Source of the DNA: an uncultured Prevotellaceae bacterium
GTDB lineage: Bacteria > Bacteroidota > Bacteroidia > Bacteroidales > Bacteroidaceae
DNA: 64,000 nucleotides
Direction of reading: 5' to 3'
NCBI GenBank assembly: GCA_900315455.1
Contig: OMZE01000019.1
Coordinates: 120,479-184,478, forward strand
Below the pieces are notes generated by a model. That model was not told the origin of the DNA, did not search any database, and saw nothing but the letters and a program-made list of their open reading frames with translations. The position numbers and the translations under genes are program-made. Positions within the stretch are counted from its first letter, which is position 1; each line of letters opens with the position of its first letter. Positions 56,561 to 64,000 of this stretch are shown in pieces.

Positions 56561-58315
56561 CTACATTCTCATAAGGTTCTTCTTCAGAGAGGAGGCTGAT
56601 TTCTGACCGAACAATTTAATGTTGACTTTGGTTTTTGTGTTGGTGACACTTTGGGTTGACTTGCACAACAACACGCTGATCTGACCATTGGAGAAGTTCA
56701 GTCGGCATAACATACAAATCTGTTTCTCAAGATTTGTCAAGTCATCATTCATTAGGATTCTTTCATAGAAGGTAGGGAGGCTCTTGGCATACATCCCCAT
56801 GAAACGTTGCCAATCGCCATCCGTTGGCAATTGAATTTCGCGTTTCCCCGTGGCCTTTTCTTGAAATGAGTGTACGATGTCGCATCCCATAATCGCAGCC
56901 TCTTTATCATGGTCTGGAAGTTCCTCAAACTTTTTCTTGTATCCATCAATCTGTCCGAGGAGTTTGGAAACCTCCTCCTGTTTCCTCTGTATAGCCTGTT
57001 CTTTATTGCTTTCTAACACCCGCAACTCTTGTATTATCTGTTCATATTTGCTCACAGCGGTTAGATAGTCGGTGTTCATCTGACCTAATTCCTTTTCCTT
57101 CGATAATCTCAACCGCTTGTATCTCTGGTAGAATAAAAAGAAGAACAAGACAGCGAGGAATAATATAAAGGAAATGACTAATTTCATCCGCCACTTGGTC
57201 TGCTCGGTCTCCAACGCTTTCAAGTTGGCAATTTTCTCCTGCCGGCTATAATTGTATAGTGAATGGGTTGCTATCATTGCATCCGACTGGTCGTCCATCT
57301 GAATACTATCAAGAGCCAGCTCGCACAAAGTGGAATATTTCATTATCGAGTCAATATTCCTTCTCTCATGATACACAGTGTGAAGACCTTTATAGGCATC
57401 ATAATTCCTGTTGCGGTGGAAACCATAAAGTTTCCTGAAGAAATACTCTGCCGAGTCAACTTCAAGTATTCCCATGAAATACAGGCCCTTACAATAATAG
57501 TATCTTTCCTTCCCTGCTGAGATGTTGCCCTCGTTGTCGAAAAGCCCAGAATTTTCTTCATATTCTTGCATCATTTGATGGGCGCGTTGCCATTGCCCGT
57601 CTTGTAGCAAAAGAATAATTGCTGTAGGATATACGGACGCAGCCTCTTCTGGATACCCATAAACTGTATATAATCGGTGACATTCCTCTGTCAGTCTAAA
57701 GCAATTGGCAGTATCATTTAAGTGGTAATATGAAGGTATCTGCAACTCCTTCCCCTTAATGAACGAAAACGTGTCATGGTCTCTTAGGGCGAAATGGCTA
57801 TAATGCCCCCAACTGTCAATCGCCTCCTCGGGAAGATGTTGGGCATTAAAAATCTTTGCAATCTGTCCATAGACACTACAAAGCGTATAAAAATCACAAT
57901 CTGTTGCCATGGTATCAGCACACTCTACTGCATCTTGATAACATCGGAGAGCCATCGGTGCTTCGCCCATATCATTATAAGCACGGCCTAACAGATAGTA
58001 GGCTGTCATCCGCTCGTTGGATGTGCCATGGTTGTCGAAATAGTCAACAATTAACTTTTGTAAACTATCTGAATGGAATTCAATATAGCATTTGTTTTGA
58101 GCTGACAACTGGAGCATCAACCAATGCATCCTTGTACTTTCGGAGAAATCATCCGAATAAATCTCCATTGAATCCAACAACCTCAAGGCAGAGTCCGGAT
58201 ACTCATTGATTATTTCTCTCACGTTTTGAAGTGCCCGCTCATGGCTGCGCTGGCCAGCACAGGCAAATAGAACAAATAAAACAAAAATGGGAAATAATAA
58301 CCTAACAGCTCTCAT
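56561..58315 (-). CDS. TPR lipoprotein-like membrane sensor with cytoplasmic HTH domain
   Basis: 584 residues. The N-terminus is hydrophobic and ends in a lipobox-like FVLFVLFACAGQ. Helical TPR-like repeats occupy about 25-370 (AYYLLGRAYNDMGEAPMALR; RCYQDAVECADTMA). One membrane helix is near 380-400 (LVISFILFLAVLFFFLFY), then a coiled coil (about 405-470) and a C-terminal helix-turn-helix resembling LuxR/GerE output (LTNLEKQICMLCRLNFSNGQ; VLLCKSTQSVTNTKTKVN). This layout is a known Bacteroidales one-component regulator type. It stands divergent to the small secreted gene and RHS locus at 58.6-64 kb, which it may control. A lipidated cysteine plus a later membrane helix is unusual and the lipobox may be a plain signal anchor. 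Confidence 0.85.
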   Translation of the reverse strand: MRAVRLLFPIFVLFVLFACAGQRSHERALQNVREIINEYPDSALRLLDSMEIYSDDFSESTRMHWLMLQLSAQNKCYIEFHSDSLQKLIVDYFDNHGTSNERMTAYYLLGRAYNDMGEAPMALRCYQDAVECADTMATDCDFYTLCSVYGQIAKIFNAQHLPEEAIDSWGHYSHFALRDHDTFSFIKGKELQIPSYYHLNDTANCFRLTEECHRLYTVYGYPEEAASVYPTAIILLLQDGQWQRAHQMMQEYEENSGLFDNEGNISAGKERYYYCKGLYFMGILEVDSAEYFFRKLYGFHRNRNYDAYKGLHTVYHERRNIDSIMKYSTLCELALDSIQMDDQSDAMIATHSLYNYSRQEKIANLKALETEQTKWRMKLVISFILFLAVLFFFLFYQRYKRLRLSKEKELGQMNTDYLTAVSKYEQIIQELRVLESNKEQAIQRKQEEVSKLLGQIDGYKKKFEELPDHDKEAAIMGCDIVHSFQEKATGKREIQLPTDGDWQRFMGMYAKSLPTFYERILMNDDLTNLEKQICMLCRLNFSNGQISVLLCKSTQSVTNTKTKVNIKLFGQKSASSLKKNLMRM

Positions 58316-58490
58316 ATTGTTATTCTAGTATATTTACTTATTAGGCGAAAATAAAGAAAAGTCCTTTATGTCTTTTAACTCCTTACTAACCTCTTTCCAC
58401 TAACCTCATAATTAACACGATGCAAAATTAATAGAAATATGTGAAACACCCTCATATTTCCAAAGGAAAAAAACAAATATTACACAAAGA

Positions 58491-58547
58491 GGTGTAAACA
58501 TGTACGGAAGTGTACAAAAAGTGGTCATCTTGATGTACAAAGGTGTA
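58491..58547. promoter_or_regulatory. Cluster of TGTAC motifs between divergent genes
   Basis: Within the gene-free stretch 58316-58647, GGTGTA occurs at 58491-58496 and 58542-58547, and TGTAC at 58501, 58511 and 58534 (the last two as palindromic TGTACA). The cluster lies between the leftward TPR-HTH regulator and the rightward secreted-protein locus and could be an operator region. A -7-like TAATTTTG on the minus strand is at 58423-58430. Inference from spacing only. Confidence 0.4.
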
Positions 58548-58647
58548 TTCATTCCTAAAGAATCAGTTGGAGCATAGACAAAATACTTATAACTTAGCAC
58601 CAACTAAAACTATAGCTTTACCATATCTTTCAAATACTAAAGCAATT

Positions 58648-59007
58648 ATGAAATAATTTATTCTTTTTAGCTTCTTGCTAACTATTATTTGCAGCATGGC
58701 TATCGCAAAAAACGAGGAAGTAGAAGTACCTATCATCATGAATGAAAAAGTTATCAATCAAGATGAAAGCCACAACGAGCCACACAGGTCTGATTCTACG
58801 ATTGTCATTTATCAAAACGGCAACACCTTCTATTTCGGAGAGTCTCTCGCTGGCTGTGCCACCACATTATTATTAAACAATGTGGTGGTCTATTCCGACA
58901 ATGTCGGTACTGTTGGCACAGTAATCATACCAGCAAGTTTTACCGGCACATTCGAACTATGTCTCACCATCAACACGCAGGTATTCTCGGCAGATATTGA
59001 ATTGTAG
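58648..59007 (+). pseudogene. DUF3244-like small secreted protein with stop at codon 3
   Basis: From the ATG at 58648 the frame reads Met-Lys-stop-FILFSFLLTIICSMAIAKNE. If the TAA were AAA, this would be a normal signal peptide (MKKFILFSFLLTIICSMA). The mature ~90 residues resemble DUF3244 small beta-sandwich proteins: SDSTIVIYQNGNTFYFG, LLLNNVVVYSDNVG, FTGTFELCLTINTQVFSADI. Starting at the TTG at 58675 would truncate the signal peptide. The rest of the frame is undamaged, so the change looks recent. Confidence 0.7.
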
Positions 59008-59150
59008 TTCATGGTTTCATTGGCGAAACGTACTCTCTTATATTGAAGAAAAACAGACAATAATATGGAAGAAGATACGCTTCACCAAAAAAATGTGAAT
59101 AATAACAGGTGATTACCTACTAATTATTTACTAATCAAGAAAAAGACAAG

Positions 59151-60212
59151 ATGAAAGGCTATTTATTCATTTCCGCCTTGGCGCTGCTGTCCGTTACGAC
59201 CCCAGTCCGTGGTCAGATAAACCTATCCGGAATGGAGCCAGTATCGGCCGACAGCCTGGTAAAAAGCCGAATCCGCTATTTCTCCCCAGGTATGGGAGGA
59301 AGAAACAGGGTGTGGGATTTTTCCCAGAAACTTCGCTCCAAGGGGTCGTCACAGGTTAAGTTCGTGAAGGACAGCACAGGTGTGGTGTCCTTCATCGAAC
59401 CTGGCCGCATCGGTTATTATCTCACTACACCCGACACGCTCGTCCTCCTTGGCAGCGAGTCACCTTTGGAGAAGAGAGAGTATGCCGTGAGCAAGGTTAC
59501 CAGGAAATTCCCCCTTGCTTATGGCGACTCCATCAGCAAGCCGTTCTGGTGTAAGGGAATGTACTGCGGCGACCATCCGTTCCGTGAGGTCGGCACGACG
59601 ACAGTCAAGGTGGATGCCGACGGCGTAATCGTGCTTGCAGAGAACGACACCCTCAGGAATGTGCTCAGGGTGCACACTATCGACTCCTACGCCGTCTGCA
59701 TGGGCCTCGACTCTGTGGCCCTCGACACCGCGAGGCTCACACAGGTCATCGACGAGCACTACGAATGGTATCTTCCCGGAGCCCAGTACCCAATCATTGA
59801 GGATGTGACAAGCACCACGTTTTTCGACATGGATGCCATTGGCACTACCAGATACGCATGCTGCAATCTCCTGGAGGATGAGGCAGCCTGTTACGTTACG
59901 CCCGATGATGAAGACGGGACAGATGTGCAGGACGGCTTTTCCGAGGAAGGCCAGCCCATCCCCGACATCATCCATTACGATATAGAGACGCAGGGGAAAG
60001 TCATCCACATGTCATACGACCTTGACGAGGAAGCCACCATCACCACCATCGTCGCCAACCAAATGGGAATGGTCTACATGAGCAGGCAATGGACGCAGGA
60101 AGCCGGACAGGGATATTCCACACAGGTAGACTGCAACGGCCTTCGTTCTGGAATGTACATCCTATATATCAACGTCAACGGAAAAGTTTACAGCGAGAAA
60201 GTGACATTATGA
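59151..60212 (+). CDS. Secreted protein with type IX-like C-terminal tail
   Basis: 353 residues. Signal peptide MKGYLFISALALLSVTTPVRG. The body (about 22-265) starts with a short beta region containing KSRIRYFSPGMGGRNRVWDF and no catalytic motif I recognise. The last ~80 residues look like a type IX sorting-type domain, ending LRSGMYILYINVNGKVYSEK. PorZ, a type IX component, is encoded in this window. The stop overlaps the next RHS-type gene as ATGA, so the two proteins are made together and this one may be an accessory or carrier for the RHS shell. Confidence 0.75.
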   Translation: MKGYLFISALALLSVTTPVRGQINLSGMEPVSADSLVKSRIRYFSPGMGGRNRVWDFSQKLRSKGSSQVKFVKDSTGVVSFIEPGRIGYYLTTPDTLVLLGSESPLEKREYAVSKVTRKFPLAYGDSISKPFWCKGMYCGDHPFREVGTTTVKVDADGVIVLAENDTLRNVLRVHTIDSYAVCMGLDSVALDTARLTQVIDEHYEWYLPGAQYPIIEDVTSTTFFDMDAIGTTRYACCNLLEDEAACYVTPDDEDGTDVQDGFSEEGQPIPDIIHYDIETQGKVIHMSYDLDEEATITTIVANQMGMVYMSRQWTQEAGQGYSTQVDCNGLRSGMYILYINVNGKVYSEKVTL

Positions 60213-63200
60213 AAAGAACAATATATCCTATCAGGACAACCATGACCCTGACAGCCCTGCTGCTGTCAGGATTTCATGCCTTGGCACAGAATTCCGCTCA
60301 AGGACTTATACCCGATGTCCCGCCAAGTCCCCAAGCCGTTGCGTTCAACCGTCTTGGCGACTATCAGTTGAACAACAACTACGGAGCCCCTGACATCAAC
60401 ATTCCTCTCTTTGAGATAGATTTCCACGGTTACAAGATACCTTTGACGCTGCATTACGAGGCAACACCTCTTAAACCAGGCTACAACTATGACGTTACGG
60501 GACTTGGATGGACATTGTCTGGCAATTCTTGTGTCTCCAGGACCATCAAGGACCGGGCAGATGAAGCCGGACGCTTCAACAATCCCTTTACCTTGGATTC
60601 TTTTAATTTCCCCTCAGGACAGCCGAGGATGTACGTGGATTATGCAAGTCAGATTGACCAGATGAACTTCCAATACGACAGTTACAACATCGTGCTGCCG
60701 TCAGGCAGGAGCATTCCGTTTTTCATGTACAAGAACAACGGTGTCATGAAATACGACTTGATGTCCTCCGACGGCAATGTCAGGGTAGAGTGCAGTTATG
60801 GGACCAATTCGATAGACTCCTTCAAGGTAACTGACGAATACGGCGTGAAATACAGTTTCAGGGTGGCTGACAAAGCGTCCTATGGTTTCGACAACAGCCT
60901 TAATGCTGACAGGAACGTGACTTGGTTGCTGACCCGCATCGACATCCCTGCAAAAGGAACCATAACATACGATTACACTGATTTGCAAGACATCCACACC
61001 TACACTGTCGAGGAGCCTATGCTCAGGGTCAGCCGCCTGATGACCCAAATGCAGGAAGACGCGAACGAAAAGCGCTTCCAGGTCTCAAGTCCTCCCCAGC
61101 CAGAATGCCCGAGGTACAGGATGAGGTTTCTCAGCCGCATCAGTTATGGCCCGACGATAGTGGATTTCAATTACCAGCCCGACGGCAAGCACATGAAGGA
61201 GATTGTCGTTTCCGACTGTGGTGACACGATAAGGACATACACGCTAGCCGTAAACGGCTCGTCAATATACGGTTCATCTCTCAGGTCACTTGTCATTTCA
61301 GGAAAGGGCAACGGGGAAAGGCTTGCGTATGGCTTCCAGTACTGGGACTGCAATCCCGGAGACCGCACAGACTACTGGGGCAACAGGTGTTTCTCCAATT
61401 CGGCGAAAGACCTCGGCAACTTCAACATGTATTTCAACATAGAAGAAGATGACAATATGTATTTGAGCAGGACTGACATCCAGACAGAACTCAGCACGTA
61501 CAATCTCGCGCAACTTCTTGACAATGACGAGGGCGACCCTTACTATTACTACAAGATCAAACTGCAGTCCACGCCATACGGCGACACGCGCCAGCCGACA
61601 TCCCCGGAGGTCCATGGCGTATTGAAGCGCATCACCTATCCCAACGGCGGATACACGGTTTTTTCGTTTGAGAACCATCGGTTCCCCACCGCGACAGCCG
61701 CGGACGGCGGCTTCGTCTTCAACAGGCGCAGACAGCGTATTATTGAAGGCGGCGGTTTCAGGATCAAGTCCATTGTCAATTACACAGCGGGGGATTCCAT
61801 TGCCAGTGAAGACCACTACAGGTATGGATTCACGCTCGGAGACATCATGCACCGGAATTTCCCGCTGCCCTTGCCTGACACCCTTGACACCGGCAACCTT
61901 GCCTTCAATGACACCGTCAACCACCACATCGGATGCGGGGAGGCCGTCGTCGACCCCAACCTGCTTACTTTCATGACTTTCACCTATTACAAAACCGGCG
62001 ATGACACATTCAACAATCCCCGGCAAATGCAGAAGATGGCCTTGGGACAGGACAGCGAGGTAAGGAACATGGTCAACATCCAGGGCTCGGCAACATGGTG
62101 GGACGCGTATTTCTCCGCCAACACATTCCGTGCGCTTCTTGGCGGCAGAAGGCCTGTGGTTTATCCGGAAATCACCGTTTACCACGGCAATCCGGACATT
62201 CCGGCCAGATGCATCAGCAAGACGGTGTACAAGTATGACATCTATGCTGTCCACCATGACCAGTACACCTATTATTTAATGGCCTTCGACCAGACGGCTG
62301 TTTCGGATACCGCGTATTTTGAGCGTACATCCTACGACATGGCTGGTGACGCTCCCGGACTGACGTGCGATGGTCACCAGGCGGCAAAGAGGCATCAACT
62401 TAAATCCAAGGCTGATTACTCTTATGATGCTGCCAACGGGAGATGGGACCTCGTCACTGAGGAAGAGTATGCTTATAATGAGGAGACTTTGTCAAAAACC
62501 GGCGACATATTCAACAGCCACCTCTCAAGGGAGTACCGTTCCAATTACACTTATCCGCTGGGCAACCACCAATGGCTGTATGAATACAGTCTCAGCGACT
62601 TCTACAGACAAGCCACCCAATACTCAGGCCGTTCCACTATCAGCGACAAGTCCACTACAGTCCTGCGCCGTGGCGGTACTCGCTCCAGTTACAATACAAC
62701 GTCCGAGAATTATTCCTATCTGTATCCTGGGGTGCTGGTATCCAGGCAGTATTCCGACCAGTTGAAATGCAGATATTCCTATCCCTATGACAAAATGGAT
62801 TTGTGTACTTACATAGGTGAGTATTATGAAGGCACAAATACTGTTGTCGCAGCAATGAAGTCAAGAAACATGCTGGCATATTTATCATCTTCCGACACAT
62901 ACGGCCTTGAGTTTTCAACACATATTTTTGGAAGCAAGATAGATTATGCAGCCTATGGAAACAATATCCTGCCCTCCAAAATCTATGAGTGGAACGGAGA
63001 TGTCTATGAGGAAAGTGTCAGGGTCTTGTCGTACGATTCATTCGGCAACCCGACGGAGATAGAGGACAGGAAAACGGGAATGCACAGTGTCTTTCTATGG
63101 GACGCATACGGCAGGTACATGACGGCCATGATAAGGAACGCGGCACTGTCACAGGTCCAGGGCCTTCTTTCGCAACTGACAGGGGATTCCCGGTCACGTT

Positions 63201-63421
63201 ATGCCATCCTGAAGTCCTCATTGCTAAACGCCCAGGTCCAGACATGGGATTACAAGCCATTGGTTGGCGTCACTTCCCATACGGACGCCAACGGGCAGAC
63301 CATCCTCTATGAGTACGACGGACTGGGGAGGCTGAAGTCGGAAAAGAGAATGGTAAACGGCATTTCCAGTCCTGAGCCTTTGCGCCAATATGAGTACAAC
63401 TATTTGAACCCATCGTTATAA
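60209..63421 (+). CDS. Secreted RHS-type protein
   Basis: 1070 residues from the ATG at 60209, which overlaps the preceding stop by four bases; the open frame upstream to 60089 is shadow. Signal peptide PIRTTMTLTALLLSGFHALA. The N-terminal domain (FNRLGDYQLNNNYGAPDINI, then PLTLHYEATPLKPGYNYDVT) is the shell-entry type seen in Bacteroidota RHS proteins. Long beta-rich central part. Degenerate YD repeats near the end (SHTDANGQTILYEYDGLGRL). It lacks the RHS core (RYYDP...GRF) and a toxin tail. The core may be in the following gene, so the RHS machine looks split over two or more genes. Exported; target unknown. Confidence 0.85.
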   Translation: MKRTIYPIRTTMTLTALLLSGFHALAQNSAQGLIPDVPPSPQAVAFNRLGDYQLNNNYGAPDINIPLFEIDFHGYKIPLTLHYEATPLKPGYNYDVTGLGWTLSGNSCVSRTIKDRADEAGRFNNPFTLDSFNFPSGQPRMYVDYASQIDQMNFQYDSYNIVLPSGRSIPFFMYKNNGVMKYDLMSSDGNVRVECSYGTNSIDSFKVTDEYGVKYSFRVADKASYGFDNSLNADRNVTWLLTRIDIPAKGTITYDYTDLQDIHTYTVEEPMLRVSRLMTQMQEDANEKRFQVSSPPQPECPRYRMRFLSRISYGPTIVDFNYQPDGKHMKEIVVSDCGDTIRTYTLAVNGSSIYGSSLRSLVISGKGNGERLAYGFQYWDCNPGDRTDYWGNRCFSNSAKDLGNFNMYFNIEEDDNMYLSRTDIQTELSTYNLAQLLDNDEGDPYYYYKIKLQSTPYGDTRQPTSPEVHGVLKRITYPNGGYTVFSFENHRFPTATAADGGFVFNRRRQRIIEGGGFRIKSIVNYTAGDSIASEDHYRYGFTLGDIMHRNFPLPLPDTLDTGNLAFNDTVNHHIGCGEAVVDPNLLTFMTFTYYKTGDDTFNNPRQMQKMALGQDSEVRNMVNIQGSATWWDAYFSANTFRALLGGRRPVVYPEITVYHGNPDIPARCISKTVYKYDIYAVHHDQYTYYLMAFDQTAVSDTAYFERTSYDMAGDAPGLTCDGHQAAKRHQLKSKADYSYDAANGRWDLVTEEEYAYNEETLSKTGDIFNSHLSREYRSNYTYPLGNHQWLYEYSLSDFYRQATQYSGRSTISDKSTTVLRRGGTRSSYNTTSENYSYLYPGVLVSRQYSDQLKCRYSYPYDKMDLCTYIGEYYEGTNTVVAAMKSRNMLAYLSSSDTYGLEFSTHIFGSKIDYAAYGNNILPSKIYEWNGDVYEESVRVLSYDSFGNPTEIEDRKTGMHSVFLWDAYGRYMTAMIRNAALSQVQGLLSQLTGDSRSRYAILKSSLLNAQVQTWDYKPLVGVTSHTDANGQTILYEYDGLGRLKSEKRMVNGISSPEPLRQYEYNYLNPSL

Positions 63422-63455
63422 TAAACCACATGAGCCATCGTTATAATAACATGAG
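63410..63455. repeat. Tandem duplication across the RHS gene junction
   Basis: CCATCGTTATAATAA at 63410-63424 is repeated exactly at 63435-63449, each followed by (ACCA)CATGAG. The first copy carries the stop codon of the 1070-residue RHS gene; the second lies directly before the ATG of the next gene. The duplication offers two ATGs (63430 and 63451); only the second is in the long open frame. Confidence 0.85.
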
Positions 63456-64000
63456 ACTGCGGTATCTTTTCCTATACTTCCTGGCGATGTCATCCATCGC
63501 TCCCACCCTGGCGCAGGACGTGCCCGGGAGCAGCATCGTTTCCAGGACTTTCCTCTCGCCCGACGGCGCAAGGAAGGCCGTGCAGCGCGTCTACGACAAC
63601 GGGCTGGGCGACGTCGTGCAGGAGATACAGTCCTACCAGGGCTCCGCTCTGCCGAACACCGTCGTGAGCCACGAGTATGACCGGTACCGCCGCAGGACGA
63701 GGGACTGGCTGCCCGTCACCACGTCCGACAGCACCTTCGTCGTCGGCAGCACCGTTTCCGGCCTGGCCCAGTCGCAGTATTCCGACACTGCGCCCTTCTC
63801 CCGCACGGAGTACGACGGCTTCCTGACGGTGCAGCCCTCCGCGCAGTACAGGGCGGGCGCGCAGTGGCAGGGCAGCGGCAGGAAGGTGGCCGTCACCTAC
63901 GGCGAATACGTGGGTGCCGGCATGTTCGCCGACCCCGACACGGCAGGGTTCATGTACACGCTGTCTGACGTGAAGTACCTCCGCACCCAGACGGTGGACG
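63451..64000 (+). CDS. RHS/DUF6443-type secreted protein, N-terminal part (runs off the right edge)
   Basis: 183 codons visible without a stop. Signal peptide MRLRYLFLYFLAMSSIAPTL with A-Q cleavage. The mature start (TFLSPDGARKAVQRVYDNGL, then GDVVQEIQSYQG) fits the DUF6443-type domain that begins many Bacteroidota RHS proteins (DGLGRxVQ pattern). It is visibly GC-richer than its neighbours, with many GGC/GCC/CGC codons. It probably carries the RHS core missing from the gene before it. Confidence 0.8.
   Translation, partial: MRLRYLFLYFLAMSSIAPTLAQDVPGSSIVSRTFLSPDGARKAVQRVYDNGLGDVVQEIQSYQGSALPNTVVSHEYDRYRRRTRDWLPVTTSDSTFVVGSTVSGLAQSQYSDTAPFSRTEYDGFLTVQPSAQYRAGAQWQGSGRKVAVTYGEYVGAGMFADPDTAGFMYTLSDVKYLRTQTVD

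Overview
The window looks like a chromosomal segment of a Bacteroidota member close to Prevotella/Segatella. Several things point there: promoters of the TTTG / TAnnTTTG type instead of -35/-10 boxes, few Shine-Dalgarno sites, a type IX secretion component (PorZ), type III glutamine synthetase, DapL, a BspA-like DUF285 repeat family, and secreted RHS/dockerin proteins with Prevotella-style leaders. No tRNA, rRNA or CRISPR array was recognised. All family assignments are by eye from motifs and order; no search was run.

Layout. 1-332 is the 5' end of a secreted protein. 641-1607 (-) holds an ECF sigma factor and a small membrane partner. 1768-7508 (-) is topA-aroK-speA-argB, probably one transcription unit. 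7509-8405 is a repeat-rich gap with three tandem ~137 bp units. 8406-9155 (-) is a zinc-ribbon membrane protein. 9654-16444 (+) holds two secreted repeat proteins that combine RHS/YD repeats, BspA-like DUF285 repeats, SLH-like repeats and a dockerin pair in different orders. 16559-23919 (-) is a glycan operon: esterase, GH3 lipoprotein, GH3, esterase, suited to hemicellulose side chains. 24327-33672 (+) is leuS-yitT-rdgB-porZ-membrane glycosyltransferase-like-acyltransferase.

33685-53404 is a nitrogen supercluster arranged around one divergent promoter region at about 42.95-43.2 kb. Leftward: amtB-pyrG-purF-carA-carB'-asnB, i.e. ammonium import followed by glutamine-dependent amidotransferases. 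Rightward: gltB-gltD-dapF-dapL-glnA, i.e. glutamate/glutamine synthesis plus the last diaminopimelate steps. The carB gene is only the N-terminal half of the usual protein and resembles the eukaryotic CAD/CPS1 type.

53.4-58.6 kb is an AT-rich accessory island. It has a truncated TPR lipoprotein, a compact three-gene leftward unit (a DUF1653-like gene with an in-frame TGA at codon 6, a DUF4297/Cap4-like nuclease, and a uracil-phosphoribosyltransferase-like protein with a degenerate PRPP loop), an IS66-like transposase remnant, and a complete TPR-transmembrane-HTH sensor. The three-gene unit is the best candidate here for a little-described defence or conflict system. 58.6-64.0 kb (+) carries a DUF3244-like small secreted protein whose third codon is a stop, then a secreted protein with a type IX-like tail, an RHS-type protein of 1070 residues, and the start of a second, visibly GC-richer RHS protein that runs off the window.
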